A DNA stretch of 64,000 bases from Lolium rigidum (GCF_022539505.1 NC_061513.1:184232017-184296016), one strand, 5' to 3'. Positions 48,921 to 61,769 are shown, counted from the first letter of the stretch. The notes: a model not told the origin generated them from the letters alone. A program made the numbers and translations.

Positions 48921-50517
48921 TGATGGCGCGTGATGCACACGTCCGTTGGGAACCCCAAGAGAAAGGTGTGATGCGCACAGCAGTAAGTTTTCCCTCAGAA
49001 AGAAACCAAGGTTATCGAACCAGTAGGAGATGAAGGCCACGTGAAGGTTGTTGGTGAAGGAGTGTAGTGCGGCGCAACATCAGGGATTCCGGCACCTACG
49101 TGGAACCTGCACAACACAACCAAAATACTTTGCCCCAACTTAACAGTGAGGTTGTCAATCTCACCGGCTTGCTGTAAACAAAGGATTAAACGTATGGTGT
49201 GGAGAATGATGTTTGCTTGTGAAGAACAACAGAGAACAGAGATTGCGGTTGATTGTATTTCAGATGTAAAAGAATGGACCGGGGTCCACAGTTCACTAGT
49301 GGTGTCTCTCCAATAAGAAATAGCATGTTGGGTGAACAAATTACAGTTGGGCAATTGACAAATAGAGAGGGCATTACAATGCACATACATATCATGATGA
49401 CTACTATGAGATTTACTTAGGGCATTACGACAAAGTACATAGACCGCTATCCAGCATGCATCTATGCCTAAAAAGTCCACCTTTGGGTTAGCATCCGCAC
49501 CCCTTCCAGTATTAAGTTGCAAACAACAGACAATTGCATTAAGTATGGTGCGTAATGTAATCAACACAAATATCCTTAGATAAAGCATCGATGTTTTATC
49601 CCTAGTGGCAACAGCACATCCATAACCTTAGAACTTTCTGTCACTGTCCCAGATTCAATGGAGACATGAACCCACTATCGAGCATAAATACTCCCTCTTG
49701 GAGTCACAAGTATCAACTTGGCCAGAGCCTCTACTAGCAACGGAGAGCATGCAAGATCATAAACAACACATATATGATAGATCAATAATCAACTTGACAT
49801 AGTATTCCATATTCATCGGATCCCAACAAACACAACATGTAGCATTACAAATAGACGATCTTGATCTTGTTAGGCAGCTCACAAGATCTAAACATGATAG
49901 CACAAGAGGAGAAGACAACCATCTAGCTACTGCTATGGACCCATAGTCCAAGGATGAACTACTCACGCATCAATCCGGAGGCGGGCATGATGATGTAGAG
50001 TCCTCCGGTGATGATTCCCCTCTACGGCAGGGTGCCGGAGGCGATCTCCTGAATCCCCCGAGATGGGATTGGTGGCGACGGCGTCACAGTATGTTTTCTC
50101 GTATCGTGGCTCTCGGTACTAGGGTTTTCGCGATGGAGTGAATAAATAGGCGAAGGGGCAGAGTCGGGAGGCGGCCGAGGGGCCCACCCCACAGGCCGGC
50201 GCGCCCCCCTCCTTGGCCGCGCCGCCCTGTGGTGTGGGGCCACATTTGCCCCTCTCCGTATCTCCTTCGGTGTTCTGGAAAGCTCCGTGGAAAATAAGAC
50301 CGTGGGCTTTTGTTTCGTACAATTCCGAGAATATTTCCTGTGTAAGATTTCTGAAACCAAAAACAGCAGAAAACAGGAACTGGCGCTTCGGCATCTTGTT
50401 AATAGGTTAGTGTCGGAAAATGCATCAAAATGATGTAAAGTGTATATAAAACATGTGAGTATTGTCATAAAACTAGCATGGAACATAAGAAATTATAGAT
50501 ACGTTTGAGATGTATCA
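48921..50517 (-). repeat. Element G 5' LTR
   Basis: 1597 bp from TGATACATCTCAAACGTATC (50517) to CACGCGCCATCA (48921), flanked by CCTAC (50518-50522). Its partner is 61770-63363 on the opposite strand with flank GTAGG. Both share the GTGTGCATCACGCGCCATCA end, distinct from D, B and I. Confidence 0.85.
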
Positions 50518-51160
50518 CCTACCCCTCTGGTCACCCTCACCTTGTCTTTTAGACTTGACTCATCACACTGATCATAACCATGCCATAGTTGACCCAAGGA
50601 GAGCCCTGCACCACTCCCATGCTACCCCATGTCAGCATGGTGAGCACCATCATGCCACCCCTGCCCCTGGACCTCACCTCTCTCTCTGACCATGTCAACT
50701 AGCCTCCCCTTTCTCTGCTAGACATGCTAGACATGATCCCTCACCAAAGAGATGCCTCCAAGACACTGGACACGATGTGATCACCACGCCCAAGCCACGC
50801 CAGAGCGTGCACTGGCACGACTCTGGACGCGCCAGGACGTTACCTTGCCTAGTCGCCTCCGTCCTCCCCTCACTTTCTTCTCTTGCACGCGCACTCCCCT
50901 CTGACCCAGCTAGCTCCAGGACAACTCCTTTGGTCCGCGCGTGCGCCGTTGCCATCGCCGTGATCGTCGTCCTCCGCCACGGCACTGCCCGCTCCCATCA
51001 CGCTCCTGCTCGCCACAGGCCATCATTTGCTGCGCCAACACGCTCCCTAGCCTCACTTTGATGTCGCCTGCCTAGCCCTGCCCTCGCCTTGCCCCTTCAC
51101 AGCTCTAGACGCCATAGCCACCGTTGACCTCGCCCACACCCCACGACCACCTCTCGACCA

Positions 51161-51167
51161 TATAAAA
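51161..51167 (+). promoter_or_regulatory. TATA box in LTR H1
   Basis: CGACCATATAAAAGGAGGCC at the end of a GC-rich region, comparable in position to the TATA box of the element E LTR. A GGTGAGC donor-like site follows at 51407. Confidence 0.5.
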
Positions 51168-52428
51168 GGAGGCCACCCCGCGATGAATTGCTCACACCAT
51201 CTCGCTCCCCATCCTCTTATCGACCTCCTCCACCCCTCTCCACTCCACATCGTCACCAGTAGACCTCCAATCGCCAGCTGAAGTCTGCGGCGGTGCTGAG
51301 AAGGTCGCCGCCGATTTCCGCCACCACTGGAGTCGCCGCCGGTACTAGAAGATCTGCCGTCATCCGCAACATCGCCTCGCGTCAACGCCGCCGTCAGCCG
51401 ACCGCCGGTGAGCTCGCCCACCCCCTCGCCTCACCGCGCCAGTGAGGCCCTCTCGTCGACGTAGACGACGAGCGTGAGCCGTCGATCTTGATCCTAATCG
51501 TGCGTCTGATATTAGCCGGTACCGTTTCAGGTTTAAATAGTGACTGACATGCGGAGCCCACCTTATCAGGCGGCTTGCTCGCGCTGGACGCGTAGTTGGG
51601 CCAGCCCAGTTCTTTTCCCCTCGTTCTGGCCCGTTTACTTTCCCGCCCGAGCCCAAAATTTGAATTCGTTTAATTCCTTTTAATTTCAAATTCAATACTG
51701 GTGCTCATTTAGAATTTGAATAACTCTCAATCCACTCAACTAAATTTGATGAACTTTATATTGTTGGAAAGCTTATGAAAAGCTCCATCCAACCACACTA
51801 GTTTGAACCCTAGATCTGTTGTAGAATTTGAGTAGTAGAAATAACAAGTCAGAAGGTTTTCCAAATTAAAATAAATTTATAAAATCAACCATATTGAATT
51901 TTAAGGTGAATCCAATTGCTATATTTCACATTTCCAAGTCTCTAATTGATTATGAATAAATATGATAGGGGTACTGTATATGATCATGGGCTAGAATCAA
52001 AAATTGGCTATTTAGTCAATACTAACCCATTTAAATTATTTTCAAATTTAGGATTTTAAATCTATGAGGTGTAGCACCTCATTTAAATCATCTTCCCTAG
52101 TAGTGTGAAGTAATGGGATGACCCTTGTTACATGGTCTCATACTTGCTCACTTGAGGATCTTAAATCAAAGTAGTATTTAAATTGCATGAGATGATGAAT
52201 CTCATTTAAATCATTTTTCTCAAATGATAAATGTGAAGTATTGACCTTGGTCAACATGATCTCACCTTTATGAATTGAGAAGACTAAATCTTAAGAAGAT
52301 TCAATGAGAGGAAATTATTTCTCCAAAGAACTAAATAGAAACCCTAATTCCTATTTCAATAATAAGAGTTGTTTTCTAAACCCTAAGGAAGAAACCCTAT
52401 ACTAATGTTGAGTAATGTAGATGATGAT

Positions 52429-54029
52429 TGATACGTCTCCAACGTATCTATAATGTCTTATGTTCCATGCTAGTTTTATGACAATACCTACATGTTTTAT
52501 TCACACTTTATATCATTTTTATGCATTTTCCGGGACTAACCTATTAACAAGATGCCGAAGCGCCAGTTCCTGTTTTCTGATGTTTTTGGTTTCAGAGATT
52601 CTACATAGGAAATATTCTCGGAATTGGACGAAACAAAAGCCCACGGCCCTATTTTCCACAGAGTGTTCCAGAACATTGAAGAAGAGTCGGAGAAGGCCAG
52701 CAGGGGGCACCCCATAGGGCGGCGCGGCCCCACCTCCTGGCGCGCCGAGGTGTGGGGAGCCCACCTCGGGGCTCCCCCGACGCTGCCCCTTCGCCTATTT
52801 ACTCCTTCGTATCGGAAAACCCTAGTACCGAGAGCCAAAATACGAGAAAAGTTCCAGAGACGCCGCCGCCGTCAACCCCATCTCGGGGGGTTCTGAAGAT
52901 CACCTCTGGCACCCTGCCGGAGAGGGGAATCATCACCGGAGGGCTCTACATCACCATGCCCGCCTCCGGACTGATGCGTGAGTAGTTCGTCCTTGGACTA
53001 TGGATCCATAGCAGTAGCTAGATGGTTGTCTTCTCCTATTATGCCATGATGTTTAGATCTTGTGAGCTGCCTATCATGATCAAGATCATCTTATTGTAAT
53101 GCTACATGTTGTGTTTGTTGGGATCCGATGAATATGGAATACTATGTCAAGTTGACTATTGATCTATCATATATGTTGTTTATGATCTTGCATGCTCTCC
53201 GTTGCTAGTAGAGGCTCTGGCCAAGTTGATACTTGTAACTCCAAGAGGGAGTATTTATGCTAGATAGTGGGTTCATGCCTCCATTGAATGCTGGGACGAT
53301 GACGAGAAAGTTCTAAGGTTGTGGATGTGTTGTTGCCACTAGGGATAAAACATCAATGCTTTGTCTAAGGATATTTGTATTGTTTACATTACGCACAGTA
53401 CTTAATGCAATTGTCTGTTGTTTGCAACTTAATACTGGAAGGGGTGTGGATGCTAACCCGAAGGTGGACTTTTTAGGCATAGATGCATCGTTGGATGGCG
53501 GTCTATGTTCTTTGTCGTAATGCCCTAAGTAAATCTCATAGTAGTCATCATGATATGTATGTGCATTGTTATGCCCTCTCTATTTGTAAATTGCCCAACC
53601 GTAATTTGTTCACCCAACATGTTATTTATCTTATTGGACGAGACACCACTAGTGAACTGTGGACCCCGGTCCATTCTTTTACATCTGAAATACAACCTAC
53701 TGCAATCATTGTTCTCTTTTGTTTTCTGCAAGCAAACATCATTTTCCACACCATACGTTTGATCCTTTGTTTTCAGCAAGCCGGTGAGATTGACAACCTC
53801 ACTGTTAAGTTGGGGCAAAGTATTTTGATTGTGTTGTGCAGGTTCCACGTTGGCGTCGGAATCCCTGGTGTTGCGCCGCACTACACTCCTTCACCAACAA
53901 CCTTCACGTGGCCTTCATCTCCTACTGGTTCGATAACCTTGGTTTCTTACTGAGGGAAAACTCGCTGTTGTACTCATCATACCTTCCTCTTGGGGTTCCC
54001 AACGGATGTGTGCTTTACCGTCACAAGCA
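52429..54029 (+). mobile_element. Solo LTR I nested in LTR H1
   Basis: 1601 bp, TGATACGTCTCCAACGTATC to TACCGTCACAAGCA, flanked by ATGAT at 52424-52428 and 54030-54034. There is no primer site or interior, so it is a clean solo LTR of the D/G family, closest in its end to LTR B. Confidence 0.88.
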
Positions 54030-55631
54030 ATGATTCTAGATCATCTTGAGTGAGCCATTAAGGCTAAACTAGTCCACTTAAGTATTGATTGGTGATTGTA
54101 TCCTCGTATTCGTTTATAGACGCTAGTACCGGAGACTATCAAGAGGAGGAGGTTTTCTACCAAGAGGAAGAAGAAGAAAACTTTGATCACTACCCCAATC
54201 AAGGCAAGCTAATATTATTGCAAGTTGCCCTAGTGCAAAGCTCTACAAGAGCAAGGCACCATTACATATTACTTTTTGCTTAATGATCCTATCCCAAGTT
54301 TTTGACTTTGGTTTATCAAAGTTTATTTTTGATTCATGATTCACTTGAGTCTAGTTGTGAAGTAGTACAAGAGTATCAAAGTTAGCCTAGAAAGCTATAA
54401 GCTAGTTAGCACCCCTCATGACTAGTTGCTAGTGCTAAGATTAAAACTGACTACTCTAGATGGGAACTTGTGAAAACCAATGACTTTGAAAACCTTGGAA
54501 TGATGAGTCATTCTATTGAAAGATTTTGAAGGTGAATATGACTTGTGAATGACTTGGTGGATTTTACAAAACTGATGGTTGGGTTCGGATGCGATACCAT
54601 TCCAATTCTTAAGTACCCCCACAATACCTGAATCTGGGTAAGGCTTAACTGGAAATTTATGTATTTTAGTATGGGTTCCCTCTGAACAAGCTTCATAGGG
54701 GTTATGCCGAGGCTGCCTCCATTGAAAGTGAAATGACGTGAGATGAGGTGAGTGTCCTACCCAAGCCCTGTGCAGTTCCCGGGTTGGCGGTTTGCTACCA
54801 CCGGGAGGCCAATCTCATGGGGAGAGGTGCCTATACTAGGGTATGTAAATGAAAGGTTATGATTGGTAGTTCGCACACTGAGTGCGATAAATCAGGGCCA
54901 GTTACCCCTGACGGACTATTGCAATTGTTGTGGCACAAGTGTACAACCTCTGCAGAGTTTAAACTATTCGAATAGCCGCGTCCGCGGTCATGGACAGTTG
55001 GAAAGGCCATGTTGTTCCGTCATCAGAACTTTTCCAAAATATGAATGGTGACTTGTGACTTGAGTTGAAAAGTGACTTTGACTGTGAATCACAACAGAGT
55101 TGTGGGAATGACACTAATGTTCCCTCTTGAGTTAAGTTAGGCAAATGAGGAGTCTTGGTTTACTAAATGCTTATGAAATAAAACTGGCTTTATGCAAATG
55201 AACCTAGAGCTTAGAACCCCATTGATATAATGGTTAGTAATTACACTAGTATTAGTTTGCGAGTACTTTAAAGTACTTATGGATGTGTCCCTGGCTATTC
55301 AAATGACCAGACTATGAAGAAGAGCCCCAGTACCAGGATGAAGGACAGCAGGACGTCTACGACAACTAGGACCACTCCTGACGTCAACAGTTGCATGTGG
55401 AATAGATGGACCCCAACCGCTACTTCGCTTCCGCTATGTGTTTTGTAATTGATCACTAGATCAACTATTATTGTAAGACAGGATCATGTGATCCTTTGAT
55501 GTAAGACAATTATGAGTTGTAATGAATGATATTCTGTGATACCAATCTATTATGTCTCGCAAAAACAATATTCCTGGAATTGCGATGTATGGCATAATAG
55601 GCATCTGGACTTAAAAATCCGGGTGTTGACA

Positions 55632-56180
55632 TTGATGCACCGAGCTAGCCTGTGATATGATGTCAATTGTGCTATTTGCAGCAGGCCAAATAATGTTTAA
55701 TCCGGACCAGAAACTACCGCTGAATGAGCATTTGAAAAATAAATGAACCAACGTTTCTTCCTCTCCAGATTTGCACAATGGGCAGGAGAAATTATTACCA
55801 ATATTAATACTTCTCCTTCTTAGCATATTCCTAGTATTCATTCTGTCTGCTAGTAGTAACCATGCAAAAAACATTAGTTTTGGCCAAAATTTTGATTTCC
55901 ATATCCACAAGAAAGGAGCTGGTGGTGTTATGTTTCGGAAACAATATCTGTAGAAATTTTTCGAGGTAATTTTTTCTCCCCATTTATATTTCTATGTGTC
56001 ATTCTCGGTAGAAATCTGCAAGTTTTGATTTGTCACATCCTGTAATTCTTCCGAGTCATTATAAGCTTCAGGTGAAAGAGATAAGTGAAATAATTCCATA
56101 AGATCAGTAGTTGAACAAAACTCAGCCACCGAATTATTCTCTTTCACAACATATAAATATAAGCAGATGTTTAGGCTACA
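55632..56180 (-). mobile_element. LINE ORF2 fragment (zf-RVT region)
   Basis: The minus strand gives, in slightly broken frames, VVKENNSVAEFCSTTDLMEL, then TSKNFYRYCFRN, KFWPKLMFFAWLLLADRMNT, CPLCKSGEEETLVHLFFKCS and FWSGLNIIWPAANSTIDI. The CPLC...HLFF.C spacing is the zinc-binding reverse-transcriptase tail of plant LINEs. It is cut on its 3' side by the end of LTR H1. Confidence 0.65.
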
Positions 56181-58883
56181 GTTGTCCCCAAGCTCGATTC
56201 AGCTGGCTTCAGCAGGAAGAAGGTGAGTCGTCTTACCAGAGCTACTGTGAGCTAAGAAAATGTCTAAAACACCACTAAGGTGCTAAAACCATTTTGACCT
56301 TCTGTTTCTACGACGGTCGATTGCACACAAATGATTTTTCATGAATTATCATAAATATAAATAAAATATCCCCAATTGTAAAATTATATAATTCTATTTA
56401 ACTAAAAAAACATAGAATAAAACACACATTTCCGGGTTAGAAAAATTCCACACTCACACACACAACTCAATTAAGTGACACTGAAATGCAAAAGGATTAC
56501 TTTTTTATAAGGGGGTTATTTTAATATAAAAAAGATACCAATTACACCTACTATCTAAACCAACAAAAAAAGGAAAATAGGCCGTCAACAAACAGCTACA
56601 TCAACCACCAATGATGTCAACCGGGGGTAATAGTAGATGCACTCCGACAATGACGTCTCCAAGAAGGGAACGACGCATGCATCGACATCACGGGATTTAG
56701 CCACCAAAGGCAGATCATGGGTTTTCACCCCCAAAAAGAAGTCCGAGCAAACTCCAAGCGATGCCTACGACAAGGGAACACCGCCATTGATGGGTCCAAC
56801 CAATCACCAATGAAGGTCATACATAGAGTTTTCACCTTCGAAACTCGAAACCTAGCATTCAAAGAGTGCCACCTAAGAGGAGAGGCCTCGTACTGCCACC
56901 ATCTACCAATCCATCATCACACAACCACATACGCATGGTCCTAACGGGACCAAGCCACACAATTTGAACCGTGCCCACACAACACATGTTGCTGAGCAGC
57001 GTCTAGCGAAGCCTGTGATCGACATCGATCTGATGATGTCGAGTATCTAGGTCGCCCACTTAGTGCCTATAGGCTAGTCAAGGGGAGCAACTCTCATATA
57101 TATATGCCAAACTCACGCACCAAGCAGACGTAGAGTGGCCAGATCTATCCTCATTGACGCCTTCATGGGCATACCCAACACTCCAAACTCTGCAGCGGGG
57201 AACGCCCAAACACCGGAGTGCTCCGCTAGGAACCTATAGTATGGAGGCTAAAAATTGCAAACATTATGCCCCATAGAAAAAATATACAGCCTAGGGTCAC
57301 CACCTAGAACATAGTAGCGGACGTGCTTGCAAACACCTCAACGGCAGACATGCATCCGATGGATCACGCCAATCACACGAGTGTTGCAACTCAAAAGGAA
57401 ACCTAACTGCTAGAAAGGCGCGCAGTTTTTGGAGTAGAGAAAATGAATAATAATCTCTTTATTAATAAAGGAAACCTACTGTGTAAGCACAACAATTAAC
57501 CATGGCGCAATAAGTAAATCGCTTTGACATAGCTGAATAGAAAAGGAATAACAATCTCTTTCTTTAAAAGTCAATAGAAGTATCAATGACAAATCCAATT
57601 GAAAGGTTGCTCAAAAGACTTTTTGGTAAAGATCAAGTGATGACGAGGGATAGAATAGGACAAAGCATAAAGGGGAGAACAAAGTATTAATTCGGCTGGG
57701 GAAGATTTTATGTCTAAATGTATGACAAAAGCTCAAAAGAATAGAAAACTGAATAAGTAACAAAGTGACCAAATATTTGGGTTTACTACTTGCAAATTTT
57801 GGTTTTCGTTATGAGATTAATTTTGTGAATGAAGATAATGATTTGATTGGATTAGGCTCTGATGAAGCGAGTTGTTTAGGGTTATTCCCTGCCTACAACC
57901 TCGTGGGAGGTTTGTGGGGAGTTTTCACAAACAAAATGTTCGAAGGCTCCAACATTGGTTGATACCGTATGTACAAATCCAATAAAAATCCTATGAACAA
58001 CATAAATTTTCTCCAACGTCCAAAATTATATTATATTTGTAGAAGGCTTTTAAAAATGACTCCAAATTATGCTAAAATTTACGGAAGATGCCAGAAATTT
58101 TGGTGGGCGATGCGTCTGCAATTTACAAAAGATGACCATATGGCATGTGTTGAAGTATTTGTTCAAAAGAGCATGTGAAATGGAAATACAAACTAGAAAT
58201 GGTACTACAAGGACGCGGGGACGCGGCAGCAACGCGGACTCGACGCGGTCGGATAATAAAAATTATAATGGCAAATGTCTTTTCTTGATAGAATGTCTGG
58301 TTTTGGTGCTGGCAGAGAATGAAAATGAGATCTGATTTGGATAGCAATCATTATAGTAGATTGATTTCAGCTCACTACGTCGTGATCATGCTGTAGTGCT
58401 GGTCTCATCCACCTCTCCAAGACGATTGGCGCTTGGTTGCTGCAGACGATCCATGAATAATGTGAAGATGTTACGTGTCAGCCGTCGCGCTGGAGTAGTC
58501 TGGTCCCTCTAGACTTACTGAGATCTCAGAAAGGAGAGAGTGAGAGAGACAACAGACAAGTCACTATGCCTCTTCGGAGTTCGGTGAGGCAGCTTTTGTG
58601 TCCCGGATTGGATCGGACGGCCTCTGCCAAATTCGCTGGCCCGTATCAGGGCCTGTTTGTTCCTACGTGAACTAACTCCTGCTTCCCTTGCTAACTTGGG
58701 CCAGACCAGGATTGATTTCACAACCAGCGGCCTATGGTGTCACAGGTTCAAAACCCACATAAGAAAAGAATGCTAATTACGATGACACAGCGCAAAAATC
58801 ACCATGTACATAGAGAAATGCCAGTTCATAGAGAAAGTATGTACAGTCGTGACTTTATGTTCTTCATGCGATAACTAACATGG
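56181..58883. other. Unassigned sequence, no supported gene
   Basis: No conserved frame. The part at 56550-57300 is moderately GC-rich with repeat-like composition, and 57430-58350 is AT-rich. A 65-aa plus frame at 57765-57962 (MTKYLGLLLANFGFRYEINF) has no recognisable domain. Short degenerate frames here could be old LINE or gene debris, but I could not link them. Confidence 0.4.
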
Positions 58884-59127
58884 TTGGATCACACAGAGGT
58901 GTCCTCTACTTCTACGTCTGGTGGCAATCAATGGAGCAGGCCCTGCAATGGGAGTAGTCTTTGGAAGACAATGGTTTCCTCCAAGGTGTGTCTGTTTATT
59001 TGGAGATTAACCCACAATAATAGCTTACCATCTGCAGATGTTTTGCGTTCAAGGAACATGGCGGTGATCCCAGCGTGTCAAATTTGCAATGCAACAAATG
59101 ACTCTTGGAAACACTCTCTGGTTGGCT
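58884..59127 (+). mobile_element. LINE ORF2 fragment (zf-RVT region), plus strand
   Basis: Encodes LWKTMVSSKVCLFIWRLTHN, then SLPSADVLRSRNMAVIPACQ and ICNATNDSWKHSL. The W..(I/W)W....SLP..D.L..R.....P.C..C...E/D..H pattern is the zf-RVT tail of plant LINE ORF2. It is too short to define borders. Confidence 0.55.
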
Positions 59128-59389
59128 AGATGTGTGTGGGTTTTAGTGGACGAAAATATAACTGGGCATACGTACATGATTTCAACTGTAGATGTGAGGC
59201 ACTAGATATTCACCATGCATGATGGAAACTTCGAATCATAGTGATTTCGTGACTATGATTGTCACACTCTAGGCTATATATATGGACTTCTCGTCATATC
59301 AAAATCCACGAAGAAGAATGTCATATCCCGATTAGCACATACTATCAATTTGTGAAACGTTTTCTAGAGGATCTAGAAGAAGCTTTTAA
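59128..59389. other. Intergenic sequence left of the truncated Harbinger element
   Basis: No frame or border was seen. It ends with TAA (59387-59389), the target site of the next element. Confidence 0.4.
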
Positions 59390-59456
59390 GAGCATCTCCA
59401 GCCGCGTACTCCAAAGCGTCCCCAAAGAGATTTGGGGCGCGTCGGACAAAAAATCG
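59390..59456. mobile_element. PIF/Harbinger-like element end, cut by gap 2
   Basis: GAGCATCTCCAGCCGCGTAC after a TAA target, followed by the hairpin CCCCAAA-GAGA-TTTGGGG and GCGCGTCGGACAAAAAATCG. The terminus is related to that of the element at 1747-3253. The other end is lost in the gap. Confidence 0.6.
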
Positions 59457-59556
59457 NNNNNNNNNNNNNNNNNNNNNNNNNNNNNNNNNNNNNNNNNNNN
59501 NNNNNNNNNNNNNNNNNNNNNNNNNNNNNNNNNNNNNNNNNNNNNNNNNNNNNNNN
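59457..59556. other. Assembly gap 2 (100 N)
   Basis: Exactly 100 N. The left side is the start of a Harbinger-like element and the right side begins about 500 bp into an LTR of element N, so the join is not within one repeat. Confidence 0.95.
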
Positions 59557-60746
59557 TCCATCGACACCGCTGCCATCTCCACCGCCATCTTCATCACCGC
59601 TGCTTGCTCCCATGAGGAGGGAGTAGTTCTCCATCGAGGCTCGGGGCTGTACCGGTAGCTATGTGGTTCATCTCTCTCCTATGTAGTTCAATACAATAAT
59701 CTCATGAGCTGCCCTACATGATTGAGATTCATATGATGATGCTTGTAATCTAGATGTCGTTATGCTAGTCAAGTGAGTTTTACTTATGTGATCTCCGGAG
59801 ACTCCTCGTCCCACGTGTGTAAAGGTGACAAGTGTGTGCACCGTGTGGGTCTCTTAGGCTAGATTTCACGGAATACTTACTCATCGAATGGCATAGTGAG
59901 GTGCTTATTTATATCTCTTTAAGATTGCAGCATGTTGTATCACAATTTATCCATGTGCTACTCTAGTGATTTGTTATTAAAGTAGTTTATTCCTCCCGCA
60001 TGTGTGCAAAGGTGACGATGCGTGCACCGTGTTAGTACTTGGTTTATGCTATGATCATGATCTCTTGTAGATTATGGAGTTAACTATTGCTATGATAATA
60101 TTGATGTGATCTATTCCTCCTACATATGCATGAAGGTGACAGAGTGTGCATGCTATGCTAGTACTTGGTTTAGTCTCGTTGATCTATCTTACACTTAAGG
60201 TTACTAAAACATGAGCATTATTGTGGAGCTTGTTAACTCCGGCATTGAGGGTTCGTGTAATCCTACGCAATGTGTTCATCATCCAACAAAAGTGTAGAGT
60301 ATGCATTTATCTATTCTGTTATGTGATCAATGTTGAGAGTGTCCACTAGTGAAAGTGTAATCCCTAGGCCTTGTTCCTAAATACTGCTGAGTTACTACTT
60401 GTTTGTTTCTTCGTTTCTATCGCGTTACTACTGCTGCAATACCACCACCATCAACTACACGCCAAGCACTTTTCTGGCACCGTTGCTACTGCTCATACTT
60501 ATTTATACCACCTGTATTTCACTATCTCTTCGCCGGACTAGTGCACCTATTTGGTGTGTTGGGGACACAAGAGACTTCTTGCTTTGTGGTTGCAGGGTTG
60601 CATGAGAGGGATATCTTTGACCTCTTCCTCCCTGAGTTCGATAAACCTTGGGTATCCACTTAAGGGAAACTTGCTGCTGTTCTACAAACCTCTGCTCTTG
60701 GAGGCCCAACACTGTCTACAGGAAAGGAGGGGAAACGTAGACATCA
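59557..60746 (+). repeat. Element N 3' LTR, 5' part missing in gap 2
   Basis: Near-identical to the reverse complement of 44615-45810, ending GTAGACATCA and followed by CTATG (60747-60751). As assembled it is in inverted orientation to its partner LTR at 44615-46328. Confidence 0.8.
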
Positions 60747-60751
60747 CTATG

Positions 60752-61769
60752 CATGTTCGTCTTGTCTGAAGTAAGGGTGATTTATCATGATTAAATGGTT
60801 TGAGTATGCATATTGTTAGAGAAGAACATTGGGCCGCCAACTAAAGCCATGTATCATGGTGGAAGTTTTAGTTTGGACATCAATCCTCAATCTCTTATGA
60901 GAATATTATCTGTTGTTGAATGCTTAAGCATTAAAGAGGAGTCCATTATCTGTTTTCTATGTTTTCCGGGTACGGATGTCCTCAAGTTGAGATCTATCAA
61001 AAACGAGAAATCAAATGCAATCTATCTCCTTGGACCTTTGTACAGGTGACATAGAGGTACCCCTTTGTGACACTTGGTTGAAACATATGTAATGCAATGA
61101 TAATCCATGGAAATCCGAGCTAATTAGGACAAGGTGCGGGCACTATTGGTATTTGATGCATGAGGCTTGCAACTTATAGGATGTCTTATGCATAACACAT
61201 ATGAATTATTACTACCGTTGACAAAATTGTTTCTATGTTTCCAAAATAAAAAGCTCTAGCACAAGAGTAATCCCTGCTTCCCTCCGCGAAGGGGCCTTTC
61301 TTTTACTTTCTGTTGAGTCAGTTTACCTACTTCTTTCTATCTTAGAAGCAAACACTTGAGACAACTGTGTGCATTGATTCTTACATACTTGCTTATTTGC
61401 ATTCATCATATTACTTTGTATTGACAATTATCCATGAGATATATATGTTGAAGTTGAAAGCAACTGCTGAAACTTATATCTTCCCTTGTGTTGCTTCAAA
61501 ACTTTCTACTAATAATTTATTGCTTTATGAGTTAACTCCTATGCAAGACTTATTGATGCTTGTCTTGAAAGTACTATTCATGAAGAGTCTTTGCTATCTC
61601 GATCGCTTGTTTAGTCATTATCTTTACCATTGCTTTGAATCACTTCATTCATCTCATATGCTTTACAATAGTATTGATCAAGATTATGATAGCAGCATGT
61701 CACTTCAGAAATTATCCTTTTTATCGTTTACCTACTCGAGGGCGAGTAGGAACTAAGCTTGGGGATGCT
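60752..61769 (+). mobile_element. Element G, 3' end of interior
   Basis: Homologous to the reverse complement of element D 17822-18596 and 24915-25150. It contains the tract CTCAAGTTGAGATCTATC, the shared 3' module (GAAGGGGCCTTTCTTTTACT), a hairpin at 61731-61750 and AACTAAGCTTGGGGATGCT directly before the 3' LTR. It rejoins 46334-48920 only if the intervening contig is flipped. Confidence 0.8.
61731..61769 (+). promoter_or_regulatory. Hairpin plus polypurine tract before the element G 3' LTR
   Basis: CCTACTCGAGGGCGAGTAGG forms a perfect 8-bp stem, followed by AACTAAGCTTGGGGATGCT. Compared with element D the stem differs by a paired G-C to A-T change. Confidence 0.65.

Larger units (their letters stand above)
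50518..55631 (+). mobile_element. Giant chromovirus-like LTR H1, 3' part
   Basis: Ends AAAAATCCGGGTGTTGACA at 55631. It has the same layout as the element E LTR: TATA box, GC-rich leader, AT-rich stretch, then the block CTATTCGAATAGCCGCGTCC near 54964. Its upstream part continues not to the left here but, in reverse complement, at 63369-64000, as judged by the GTAGG/CCTAC junction with element G. The start of the LTR is outside the window. A solo LTR is nested in it at 52429-54029. Confidence 0.65.

Noticed and set aside
44139..59556. A genuine chromosomal inversion between inverted LTRs as the explanation for the G and N orientation
   Set aside because: Both breakpoints coincide with 100-N scaffold joins and the sequences at the joins are not inverted repeats of each other, so mis-orientation of one contig is simpler.
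59557..60746. Treating the LTR right of gap 2 as an independent solo LTR
   Set aside because: Its flank CTATG and the following G interior match the other side of element N exactly in reverse complement, so it is better explained as the partner LTR of N.
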